Part shown: positions 25,166 through 35,345 of the stretch, piece by piece
Layout of the letters: every line of letters begins with the position of its first letter
How positions within the stretch are numbered: position 1 is the stretch's first letter
Assembly (NCBI GenBank): GCA_029747015.1
Contig: JAKOGI010000125.1
Coordinates: 2,501 to 66,500, forward strand
Direction: 5' to 3'
DNA: 64,000 bases
DNA from: Carnegiea gigantea
Lineage: Eukaryota; Streptophyta; Magnoliopsida; Caryophyllales; Cactaceae
The notes under the pieces: model-generated
Seen by the model: only the letters and a program-made list of their open reading frames with translations
What the model was told of the DNA's origin: nothing
Databases searched by the model: none
Position numbers and translations under genes: made by a program

Positions 25166-25450
25166 GTTGCTGCTCAATAACCATCTCAATCAAAAGTTTC
25201 AACTGATGGCTGAATGTTCAGGAATAGATTTATACTCTAACATGCCCCCCACGTGACTACTCTTTCGGGTTTGAAACATGAATGCTGCAAAAGCTTCCCC
25301 TACCTTACATAATAAATCAATATGAAAACCACTGAAATTCGAAGTCCAGACTTCCTACTCAAAAGAGCTTTGATGCCATGTTCAAGAAACGTCTCAACCA
25401 AAAGTTTAAGTTGATGATTAACGTGAAAGAGCATATTTAATCGTGTAGTT
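25166..25450 (-). mobile_element. Degenerate second TRIM-like element
   Basis: Two related segments (about 25166-25242 and from 25379) share CTCAAYCAAAAGTTTMAVYTGATG and flank a short internal piece. The internal piece begins TGCCCCCCACGTG (a polypurine tract on the minus strand). It ends with GAGCTTTGATGCCA, a decayed form of the GCTCTGATACCA initiator-tRNA primer site next to TGTTCAAG. This is the same architecture as the TRIM at 24009 but a different repeat sequence. Outer borders are approximate. Confidence 0.55.
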
Positions 25451-25545
25451 TGAACTATAATATTTCAAATATGTTCTTAAGCAATGAGATTGGCCTTTCA
25501 ACGCTTAATGAATTTAAGAGGTATGGCACCAATTAAAAGCCATAT

Positions 25546-25760
25546 TGTTAAATTTTATATATCAATTGGGCAATTAACAAAGAATTATGCATATAAGCTC
25601 AAATGAGGTTCCATCCAAAATCAATTGGCAATGGATGGAGTTACTCACAAACTTATGTACATGCTCAAGCCCTTCAATTTTATCAATATGGGACAACACC
25701 CACATCTATATTTTTTGAATTTTATCAATGTGGGATAATACCCACTTTCATACTCCAACA
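25546..25760 (-). mobile_element. Solo LTR of the TRIM family at 24009
   Basis: It starts TGTTAAATTTTATATATC and ends CTCCAACA, matching the TRIM repeats at 24009 and 24283 throughout, but with no internal domain. It is longer (215 bp) because a segment with TTGAATTTTATCAATGTGGG is duplicated inside. Flanks CATAT (25541-25545) and CATAG (25761-25765) fit a 5-bp target duplication with one change. Confidence 0.75.
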
Positions 25761-25765
25761 CATAG

Positions 25766-26439
25766 TGTTCGATAACCCATCTACGTACTTATGACATAAA
25801 TCACCCTTACTTCCACCACGAGAATATATGGATCATATAGTTTGTAAAACGTCCATCCATTCAAAAAAAAAAAATTCATTCTAAGATAATCATCCAACCA
25901 TCCAAGAAAATGCGATAGTGACAAGGATAATGATCGTCAAATCAGCTACATTACTTAATTGCCATACTAATTTAGTCTAATTTAAGACTTGGAATTAAGA
26001 TCACTATAAATTTGCTCCAAAAGTCATGCATCATCTACAGTGATAATCCTCTTATATGAATAAATATGAAATAACAAAATGACCTCTATTTTAACATAAT
26101 TAGTAATTGATTGAACTTTCACGCAAATGTGCCACTGATTCAATTTTATCGAAGTGGAGATAACTAAGGTAATCAAATGGACAAAATTAACTTCATGGAA
26201 TACGCGAATATATAAGAATCCCTCTTCGTATTATATATATCAATATCAATACATACTACTTACGTACGTTACTTTTTATTTAAAGAGCATGCAAGGAAAA
26301 AAACTCTACTAAAAATATAGAAAAAATAAAAAAAATCTTTGGAAATAATTCCAAGAGTAACTAAGAAGCTTCATGCTGTTATTGTGATTGCTAAATTCGA
26401 AAATGAGGAAAAGAAAAGAAAAGAAAATTGTAATCTGCT
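25766..26439. other. Intergenic region between solo LTR and KIN2-like copy 3
   Basis: AT-rich DNA that includes the 3' flank of copy 3. No gene or complete element is seen. Confidence 0.4.
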
Positions 26440-26584
26440 TCACTTGTTCATCCCTGTAGCATCCTTGGCTGCATCCCAAGTGCTCTGTGCCTTTTGCTGC
26501 ATTTGCCCTCCAGCCTACAATATAATTCATGCAAGCATTACATTAGCATATATATGGCCTTTAAATTGTTCACTTTTACAATAT

Positions 26585-26646
<62 letters not shown>

Positions 26647-27262
26647 ATATTTTATACCATATTTTAATTTTTATACAAATTAAGTCAATCTCGCCACTAA
26701 ATTTTAACTGCTAATATATATTGTCATATAAAGTTTTTATCAATATGAAACTATTTATATAAAATCTCTTGAAATACATCGTCGAGAAATCACAGAAGAA
26801 CTTGCAAGGTTATTTGAGTCTGCATATATCATTAGTATAAATAGCGAGAGGGAAAAACTGTTAAAAACAGTATTATATGTTAAATATCTCAGATATATAA
26901 ACTTCATTAAATAGATGCTAATATAGAGAAAGATTGAGAATTAACAACGATACCTCTTGGCATGATTCTTTGGCAGAATTGGCAGCATTGCTAGCCATGT
27001 TTGACATGTTACTAGCTTTCTCCTGCAATCAAAATGCCCATAAAATTGGTTAACTCAAAAAAAAAAAAAAAAAAGTATAAGGTCACTTACCCAAAAAAAA
27101 AAAAAAAAATGATACCTTTGTTTTAAAAACTGGTTAAATTCTATAAAATTAAAAAAAAAACTTGAAAATTGTTTTCTTGTTTAGGGTCATTTCATTCACC
27201 TGAATTTGGCCCTTGGCCTGACCAGCATGTTGGCTAAGGTTCTGAGAGGCTGAGTTGTCCAT
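26440..27262 (-). CDS. KIN2-like / LEA-like stress protein, tandem copy 3
   Basis: Exons 27262-27200 (21 codons), 27022-26954 (23 codons) and 26514-26440 (24 codons plus stop), phase 0 GT-AG introns. The 68-residue product starts MDNSASQNLSQHAGQAKG, continues EKASNMSNMASNAANSAKES and ends DATGMNK. It differs from copy 2 at 10 positions, including an unusual Cys (ESCQE) and Trp (STWDAA). Intron 2 contains a long (AT)n microsatellite and intron 1 contains two A15-18 runs. The reading frame and splice sites are intact, so it is probably functional. Role as for copy 1. A TATAAAT word lies about 120 bp upstream. Confidence 0.85.
26590..26642. repeat. (AT)n microsatellite in intron 2 of KIN2-like copy 3
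   Basis: About 26 uninterrupted AT dinucleotides inside the intron at 26515-26953. A likely length-variable site. Confidence 0.9.
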
Positions 27263-27601
27263 CTTTTTATGTATTGGCCTTTTTTTTAAAAAAAAAAAAC
27301 TTCTTAAACTCTTTTTCTTCTTTGGTTCTTTGAGCTTTTGAAAGCTGAAGTTTGGATGAGTGAACTTAGAGAATGCAAGAGAGAATTTATACCTTAAGAA
27401 AAACATTAATTGTTAGACAAGTGTGTGGTAATGAAATGACCTCTTAATGTGTGGATGCTAACACACTTTTGAAAATTTTTCCAATAAGTTCGTATAATTA
27501 TATAACAAATTGTTGACATATTCTATTGGACTGCGACTTTTTTTTATAACACTTAATGGAGCAAAATTTTAGAAAATTGAGGTTAAAAATGAGAATTCTA
27601 A

Positions 27602-27998
27602 GGCTCCGTTTGGACCTTGAAAATTTTGGTGGAAAGAAAAAAATTTTAAAAAGTTTTTTTTTTTTGTGTGTTTGGTTTAGAGAAAATCACGAAGAAAAAA
27701 ATATGGAAGAAAGTTAGGGGGAAAAATTGTTAGAACAAGTGACAGAATTTCCCTGATAAAATTATGAAGAAAGTTTGAGGAAAATTCATAACCTCCTCCA
27801 ACCTCACATTGCTTAAATAACATCAACATAATTCAAGTAGTTCATCAATATTCAAATTTTTCATTCAAATTCTTGTATTTTTTCCTCAATCTAAAGAAGA
27901 GAAAAAAAACTCATTTTCTCCTTACTTTTTTTATCCTTCACGTTTTTTTTCTTTCAACTTTTCTTTCCATCAAATTTTCTAAGGACCAAACAGAACCC
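27602..27998. mobile_element. hAT-like MITE
   Basis: The left end GGCTCCGTTTGGACCTTG and the right end, read inverted, GGGTTCTGTTTGGTCCTTAG match imperfectly over about 35 bp, including GGTGGAAAG/GATGGAAAG. The interior is A/T-rich with no gene. No clear 8-bp target duplication was found. Confidence 0.6.
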
Positions 27999-28281
27999 AA
28001 GAGTAAAATTTTTTTTATGTGGGCAGTATACAAGGATTTCAATGTAGAAAATCGGCAGGTGTTATTTCCATTACTTTTCATTTCAGAGGGGGCAAATAGT
28101 ACCTGAAAATTGTTTCGCCAATTAGAATTTCATTTCTTTCTAGTTAACTATGTTCATATGTTACTTTAGTACCAAAATTTAAAAAGTGGGTTTTGCATAT
28201 CAAGATATATATCTTAAAATACAACATACAGAAAGATGAAAGAATTTTTCAGTTTTGGGAACAACTGAAAAGTCGTGAGAC

Positions 28282-28446
28282 TTTTTTTTTAGTGTTAGAT
28301 TCTTCATTTTATTGGAGTCGAGTTATTGTTGACCCAATACGGGATAGAACTCTCAAATCACATATTTTCTCCATTCATTATACTCGAACCTGAAATCTTA
28401 CTTAAAGGAAACAAATGTCAAAACACTTGAATCAACCTGTGTTGGT
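28282..28446 (-). mobile_element. tRNA-type SINE, second copy
   Basis: The same family and orientation as the SINE at 18377. On the minus strand it has GATTCAAGTG, then AGGTTCGAGT (a good B box match), and ends in an A run (plus-strand T run at 28282-28290). It is flanked by AAAGTCGTGAGAC (28269-28281) and AAAGTTGTGAGAC (28447-28459), a 13-bp target duplication with one mismatch. Confidence 0.75.
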
Positions 28447-29834
28447 AAAGTTGTGAGACATTTGAATTACACAAATATTATGTTATTCATAAAGTTTGAA
28501 CCAACTAGGCACTTGTTGTACAAATGCCATCAACACTTGAAAATTTTGTATTAGAAATTCGAATTCAATCTTTTTCACTTATTCCCCTCTTGATTTAGTA
28601 GTTAATGACCATAGAGCCTTGTTAATTATTAATTTTGCAGCATATAATGATATAAAATATAGAACCGAGTATCAGATGACGACCAATAATTTGAGCCTGC
28701 TTTTTGCTCATTTTATTTTTTTCAAAATTCTTGAGCAATTTCCAATCCCAAAATGAGTTTACCTTAAATAAGAAGGCCGATTAATGGGCTTGCCTGGCAA
28801 TAGAATGAAGTTGGCCCAAATCCAATATATCTTTCGTCCAAATATGTGTTGGGCCCAATAGCATCTCAAAGCCTCAGAAAATAGAATGGGATTGAATGGG
28901 AGCAGCATTGTAACTGGGCCGGTTACTCTTCTAGACTGGAGATCTAATGTTTCTAGGTTTATGCATTCCCAAGTTTGATTTAATCGGCAATCGTGTGTTT
29001 CTTCTAAATAATAAAACTAAAAAATTAGAGTGTAAATTATAAGGTAGTCTTGGTTAGTTGGTTTTATAAATTAAAAGTAATATATAAAATAATTTTTTCA
29101 AGACTCCCTAAAACTTCTTTTATTTTCACTCACTCTCCTCTAAAAAGGTAGATTTGGCATTCCAGAACATTTCTCATTACAGAAATTCTTGTATGAGACA
29201 GTCTTTCGACGATTTATCGTGAAACCGCCTATATAGCAAAATATTTTCCTTTTGAATTTAGGAAGACTTACTGTCCCCATTATAGCAAAATCTATATGCT
29301 TAAACATATGGTATAACTATTGAAATTAAGTTCCTAAAACCATTTGACGGAGTATAACTGATGAGATCAAGTTGACCCATATGAAACTTTAGAGTAACAC
29401 CCCCCCTCCACCCACCCAAAAAAATTATCAACACTTGCCTCTAAAAAAAATTCATTTTCTTGTTTCATAATTCATGAATACGAGTCCTAAAATGTAATTT
29501 AGGATCCTAATTAATTGGTTAATTAATTTGGAAGCTGAATTTGTTGTATGAGTCACTCGGTTGTAGTAGAGGGGATTTGGTTGTGGTTTGTTTTCGTATG
29601 TCATGTTTGAATGCAGGTAGTTCATACGTCTGGAAAGAGACGTTGTTTGTCTACCTCTATTGGTTAAGGTACAGTATATTCCTCTGCATTGTTGCACTTA
29701 TGACTACATAGTCACTGCCATCTGATTTTTTCGTATTTCTTAATTATTCCCTGCGACGTATCCTTAGTTTTTCTCCATAGAATGTTTTCACAAAATCCTT
29801 CTTATATAAAATGTTTTCACAAAATCTGGTTTTT

Positions 29835-29940
29835 GTGGGTCTCTTGGAATCAACCTCTCTATGGGCAGGATTACTAGTAGAGGTAAAGTTGCCTACGTCT
29901 GGATTTCCCCAAATCTGCGAAAACGGAACCCACACTGAAA
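29835..29940 (-). repeat. SINE-type dispersed repeat, copy B
   Basis: Read on the minus strand it has TTTTCGCAGATTTGGGGAAA, then TCCAGACGTAGGCAACTTTA, then CATAGAGAGGTTGATTCC. The same order occurs at 32630-32740, 44525-44640 and 63410-63490. This core resembles widespread plant SINEs of the Au type; ends are not clear. Confidence 0.55.
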
Positions 29941-30334
29941 ATTGTTGTTGTTGCTGCTGTTGTTGTTGTCACTTTAAATCCAAATTCTATGGCACATTGG
30001 CAATTTCAATTGTTTCAAAGTGGATGGAATGGTAATGACAAATACACCTTTGCTTTTAATACCTCACCAAATTATTGACTAATTTGTTTGCTAACTATAA
30101 CAACCCTGAAACTGATTCATACCCTTTTTTCTGCTTTTCTCAACAGAATTTTCAATTTTCATCCTCAAAATCCTTTTTATTTTTTTTTTAGCGGACAGAA
30201 ATATAAACACAACAAAAATGCGAAAATTAAGACGACTGTTTTCAGACACCCCAAAGAAAATTTTTTCACAGCTGTAAAAACAATATTCTAGATCTTTGAT
30301 TGTTCAACGCTGTGAGTTGGTACTGATTCCATTC

Positions 30335-30342
30335 TGACGTCA
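30335..30342. promoter_or_regulatory. bZIP-type palindrome TGACGTCA upstream of proline dehydrogenase
   Basis: A perfect palindromic C-box/CRE-type site about 380 bp upstream of the proline dehydrogenase ATG. Known Arabidopsis ProDH control uses group S bZIP factors, mainly through ACTCAT elements. I saw no ACTCAT between about 30040 and the ATG. The role of this site is therefore an inference. Confidence 0.4.
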
Positions 30343-30567
30343 GATTTATGGAATCCCCCTCCTAATTACTCTTAAGATTCCTTAATTAAGGCATTTATGA
30401 CCGCGTTTGTCTCTCCATGCAATTCCCCCCTTTTTCTCTCTGTTTCTCTCTCTCTCTCCCCTTCCAAGTGACACCCAATTTTGAATTTCCCCACTGTCAA
30501 AACTTCCCAAAGAAATTTGTTTTTTTTTTAATCGAAAGGTTTTTTTTTTGGGGGGCGTTTTTTTGTC

Positions 30568-30574
30568 TATATAA
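30568..30574 (+). promoter_or_regulatory. TATA box of proline dehydrogenase
   Basis: TATATAA about 150 bp upstream of the ATG at 30720. It is followed by an A/G-rich leader (30620-30715) made of GAGAGAAACAGAGA-like words, typical of plant 5' leaders. Confidence 0.6.
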
Positions 30575-30719
30575 CCGATTGTCTCGGTGCAGAAACCCCA
30601 CAAACCTCCCAAAACTCACCAGAGGAGAGAAAAACAGAGAGAGAAACAGAGAGAAATCGAGAAAAACAGAGGAAAAGAACAGGGGAAAACAGAGAAAACC
30701 AGGGGAATTTGAAAATTTG

Positions 30720-33242
30720 ATGGCCATCCGAGTAACCCCAAATCTTCTCAAGAGTTTCCGCAGCCAATTGACAAGAGCTTGGAGCTCAACACCGTCTTCT
30801 CTACCCGTATTACCTCTGAATTTCGACGATAAACCCGAACCCGATTCTGAACCCATTGTTGCTAAACGACCTCAAACCCAAACCCAACAAGGCTCAATCC
30901 TCGACTTTGATGATACCCAGAAATTATTCTCATCTGTTTCGACAACCATGCTCTTAAAATCCTCTATTGTCCTTAATTCGGCTGCGATCGATCATGTTGT
31001 CAACCTGGGTATTTGGATTATGCGATCGAAATTGATTGAAACCCCTGTTTTGCGTGAGATAATTTTAGGGTGCGTCAAGCGTAGTTTTTATGAGCAATTT
31101 GTTGCGGGAAAAGATTTGGAAGAAACGGGTCTGACTATCCGGAAGATTTGGGATGATGCTGGGTTGAGATCGATGCTGAATTATGGGTTGGAGCATGCCC
31201 ATGATAATCAGAGTTGTGATAAGAATTTTCAGGCCGTTCTTGAGACCATTGAATATACCAAGTACCTTCCTCCATCTTCGGTACGTTTTTTTATCCCCAG
31301 AAATTCATGATTTTACCTTTTTGTTTTGGTGAAATGTTCATGTATAACTTGGAGGTACGCTCTCAAAATTACTTGGGTATTTCATGGTTCTTTGATTTGT
31401 TCAAGATACGTGATTCTTATCACCTTAATTTTCTTGTGGTATTTGAACATTTTAAAAGTTATCTTTCTATGTCGCTTTTTTGGTTTGGTTTGGTTTGGTT
31501 TGCTTGGTATGGATTTGTGGGGCTATAATCAAATTTGCAGGTCTCCCTGTGCTAAATGTACGCACTAATGGGTACAAAACTACAATGGAAGAAATTTACA
31601 TGGGACCCACGTCATGAAACGACGGCTCTTTTGGAGTACAACAAAGATTGATGCATGAAATTCCCTTCTAAAGTGGAATCTCGAGAGAGATATACGTATT
31701 ATCGTTCTTTCGGATGATAGAGAGGCTGTTTCCGTTAGATCTGGATTGGCTGCTACGAATTGAGGCGCAGAGGCCAAGATGACAGACAAAGATTAAGCAA
31801 ACCAAGATAAAATATATGAAATATATGTGCCCTTATGCTCCCTCTTGGTTTTTTTTTTTTTTTTCCCTTACTATAATTTCTAGATGGGGCCTGGCTAATT
31901 GAACTTGGTTTTGTGGTTTGTTTTGTAGGCAAGTTTTGTGATTGTGAAGATAAGTGCAATTTGCCCAATTGGGTTATTGGAGAGACTAAGTGATTTACTT
32001 AGATGGGAGAGGCAAAACCCATCATTTCACCTCCCATGGAAGCAGAACACCTTGCCAATCTTCTCTGATATAAGCCCTTTATACCACACCCTCAAAAGAC
32101 CAAACCCATTAACCCTAGAAGAAGAAAAAGACCTTGAGCTAGCCCAAGAGAGACTAACCAAGCTATGCCAAAGATGCTCTGAGCTCAATGTGCCCCTAAC
32201 AGTTGATGCTGAGGACACCAAAATCCAACCCGGTATCGATTACTTGACCTATAAGTCAGCCATTGAGTTCAACAAGTTGGGAAGCAATGTCCCCATTGTC
32301 TATGCCACAATCCAAACTTACTTGAAGGATGCCAAGGAGAGATTGTTTTTGGCTACAAAAGCAGCTGACAAGATGGGGTTGCCCATGGGGTTTAAGCTAG
32401 TTAGAGGAGCTTACATGTCTAGTGAGACAAAGTTGGCTGCTTCTCTAGGGTTTGAATCCCCTATTCATGACTCCATCCAAGATACCCACAATTGTTACAA
32501 TGATTGTGCTTCCTTTATGCTTGACAACATTGTTGATGGGTCCGGTGCCGTGGTCCTTGCCACCCATAATATTGAATCAGGTACGTATCATTTTTTACTA
32601 TAAACTTAACAACAACACCACCACCATCTCCTAGTGGGGGTCTCGCTTTCGCGGGGTTTGGGGAGATCCAGATGTAGGCAACCTTACCTCTACCGGCATC
32701 CCATGGACGACAATTTTTATCAATCATATCAAATAGATAGTCTACTGTGACTATATCACAAGCCAATGCAATGCTACGTAAGAGTTGTTTATCTGTATCT
32801 GATCTTAACCCTACATATGTTTTTCATTAAACAGGGCGATTAGCGGCAACAAAGGCAAGGGATTTGGGAATAGGGAGGGAAAATGATAGGCTTCAATTTG
32901 CTCAACTATATGGAATGTCAGAGGCATTGTCCTATGGTCTCAAAAATGCAGGGTTTCAAGTGAGCAAATACTTGACTTTTGGGCCAGTTGAAGAAGTCAT
33001 TCCCTACCTTCTAAGGAGGGCAGAGGAGAATAGAGGAATGTTATCCTCTTCAAGCCTTGACAGGAAACTCATGGGGTAACACCTCAATCATTTTCTATAC
33101 CACGTACATTTTTCTTTTTTAATAAAAGAGGTTGTCGGTAAATTATTACGTACTTTTGATGTATTTTATTGACTCTTTTTTTATTTGGAATGTGTACAGG
33201 AAAGAGTTGAAAAGAAGGCTAAAAGCAAGCTTTGACCTGTGA
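30720..33242 (+). CDS. ProDH: Proline dehydrogenase, mitochondrial
   Basis: Exons 30720-31280, 31929-32580, 32835-33075 and 33200-33242; GT-AG introns join in frame to 498 residues, the usual plant length. The enzyme is an FAD flavoprotein of the inner mitochondrial membrane that oxidises proline to pyrroline-5-carboxylate and passes electrons to the respiratory chain. Visible hallmarks include VDAEDTKIQPGIDYLTY (about residue 280), KLVRGAYMSSE (about 345), RLQFAQLYGMSEALSYGL (about 425) and KYLTFGPVEEVIPYLLRRAE (about 450). The first 40 residues are rich in Arg and Ser and poor in acids, as in a mitochondrial targeting peptide. The frame stays open upstream to 30417, but the ATG at 30720 follows the TATA box and leader and fits the family. 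The last exon is only 43 bases (KELKRRLKASFDL). A SINE-type repeat sits in intron 2. AATAAA signals follow at 33316-33325. Confidence 0.95.
32630..32740 (+). repeat. SINE-type dispersed repeat, copy A, in ProDH intron 2
   Basis: It contains GCTTTCGCGGGGTTTGGGGA, GATCCAGATGTAGGCAACCT and TACCTCTACCGGCATCC. It fills much of the 254-bp intron (32581-32834). The same core appears inverted at 29835-29940. Confidence 0.55.
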
Positions 33243-33315
33243 GAATTTACGTACGAAACGGGTGAAAATGAAGTTATCTAGGCTCGAAAATTACGTGGAT
33301 GATAAAATTGTTGTA

Positions 33316-33325
33316 AATAAATAAA
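33316..33325 (+). terminator. Polyadenylation signals of ProDH
   Basis: Two overlapping AATAAA words about 75-80 bp after the stop codon at 33242, a normal place for a plant poly(A) signal. Confidence 0.5.
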
Positions 33326-35114
33326 AATGTGAAATCATGTGTTGTTTGTAAAAATCAATCCCTTAATCCAGGAGTTGTGCATTTTAATTAATTGCATAAA
33401 TTTTTAATGCTTTTGAGTTAGATTGCATGAATCTATCCTCATCCTCAATGCCATACGTTATTCGCGAATCGTCGTTCAAATCAAGCCGTTTCATGATGAT
33501 TCCTTGCTTTGACAATTTGTAATATGCGTTGTACCAATTCTTCCGCAATATTAATTGGTCAATAAAATCTAATATTAATTAGAGCTTAATTTGAAATCCA
33601 TTTATTATAAATCAACCTCAAAGACTTTAATTAATTATGAATTCATTACATGACCATTGAAATCAAAGTTTTCTACCTTTGTTGCATAATTTGAAAAATT
33701 GTATTTGCCTAAAAATTGACGCTTCTAAGAGAAATTCTATTTTCCCTTTTTGCCATGGATCATTTTCATGGGCTATACAGACATTTTAAAGTTTAGAATC
33801 ATCAAATTATTCGTGATTATCTATCAAATATTAATATCTAACATAGATTTCTTTTTAATTGTAAAAGTTAATTTTATTTTACCCTTCATACATATTATGT
33901 TGCAATCAACTAAAGTCACAATGAATATGACCATTTATCTGCATGTATATACTATGTCTAATACCAACATTGTTCGTTTAAGTTTTGTAAATAGAGAAAA
34001 TTTACGATGAGAAAGTTTTACCTCTTATTTACCCAACAATAGTTCAACTTCAGTGACATGGAGACTCCAACGCCAAAAACATACTATTTGTTATAGTCAT
34101 TTGTTTCCCAATTCAAACAATACGTTTAATCATCACACAAAATAAAGTGAAAGGTATGGGTAGCTATATTTGCTTGAAAAAAGAAAAAACGGTTCATTAA
34201 TCATTATCAAAAAAAAAAAAAAGCAGGAAAATGATTTGTTAGCCAATTAGGGTGAGATTTTGGTGCATTAAGACTTAACGAAGGTCCGGGTTGGCCAACC
34301 GTCTAAATCATTTTCTTTCCTTTTTCTTTTTCACATGTTAATGCTCCTTTTTTGGTTGAAAATCATCGATTCGCATTCGTCGTGAATTCGTGATTGTCTG
34401 CGGAATGAATGCAGGGGTTTACGTGTACGCGTTACTCTTACGTGTGACAGTAACAGCTGATGCCAAACTGATGTGGAACGCAAATCTAATCTACTCTTGG
34501 CCTCTTCCTTTTTAAATTACTTGAATTTAATTTCATCTATTTTGGCCCGACAAATTACTTGTTTGTCAACCCAAAAAAAAAAAAAAAAGATAAGAGATAT
34601 TGCAAGTTGGTGACTGGCTCGCTAGTTAGTCCCTTGACTTTGACACATATTATCCCGATACCTGCTGAGACGTGGGAGCATGCGTGGTCCACGTGCATTG
34701 TGCATGCAATAAATGGCCAAAGCGCACCTCCTTTTTTTTTTTCGCCCTTTTAATTAAATGATTGACAAAGAAGCGCGTGGATATTGCAGAGTTCAAACCC
34801 AATGGGTTCAGTCGTTAGATTACCCGCAGTCCTCCCATTTTTATAGAAGTAACGTCGCAAATAGTTTTCGACTTAAAGGGTTATATAGGTGGTTAGATTG
34901 TCTACTGGCCAATGATCTAACATCTAGGTCTTTTGACTCAAATATCACTAATTTATAACAGTCTGTTGTTTTCATTTGGATTTAAAAAGGGAAACTGCTT
35001 GTGGTAGTAGACGTACCATGATTCATGAAATGCTCCTCTAATCTTGTAATGTGGGATTGAGAATGTTACAAATATCTCTCTTGAACTCTCTATATAAGAA
35101 TTAGGATTGTCTAA

Positions 35115-35345
35115 GGGTCTATTCTTTTTGTGGGTAAATTAGAGTGGGTAAAAGGGTGAAATATGTTAAAGTAGGCTGAGGCGGGTTGAAATAGGTTGAA
35201 GTGAACTGAATTTTTTTTAGGTGACAAATTGAACTTGGTTAAAATAGTGAAAGTGGGTTGAAGCAGGTTGAAGTGGGTTGAAGTGGATTGAAGTGGGTTC
35301 AGATTGATATTTTCGAATTTACCAACGAAAAGAACAGGACCTAAG
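35115..35345. mobile_element. Harbinger-like MITE with 10-bp repeat interior (A1)
   Basis: The left end GGGTCTATTCTTTTTGTGGG and the right end, inverted, GGTCCTGTTCTTTTCGTTGG match, continuing into GTAAATT. Both are flanked by TAA, the 3-bp target typical of PIF/Harbinger (Tourist-type) elements. The interior contains a run of 10-bp units, GTGGGTTGAA and variants, at about 35250-35300. Related elements are at 37360 and 53970. Confidence 0.7.

Larger units (their letters stand above)
27263..30334. other. Intergenic region between KIN2-like copy 3 and proline dehydrogenase
   Basis: It contains the upstream region of copy 3 (27263-27460), a hAT-like MITE (27602-27998), a tRNA-type SINE (28282-28446), a second SINE-type segment (about 29835-29940) and the distal promoter of proline dehydrogenase. 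Three GGCCCA/TGGGCC words lie at 28815-28925, but no gene next to them was found. Confidence 0.45.

Noticed and set aside
24009..25760. CRISPR-like direct repeats
   Set aside because: The repeats are LTR-length with a primer-binding site and polypurine tract, in a plant genome; they are TRIM retroelements.
28282..28446. Possible tRNA gene suggested by a GGTTCGAGT word
   Set aside because: No cloverleaf can be formed around it. The segment has a poly-A end and target-site duplication, so it is a SINE.
30417..30719. In-frame upstream extension of proline dehydrogenase
   Set aside because: The TATA box at 30568 and a GA-rich leader lie inside it, and the added translation is low complexity. 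The ATG at 30720 gives the family's normal length.
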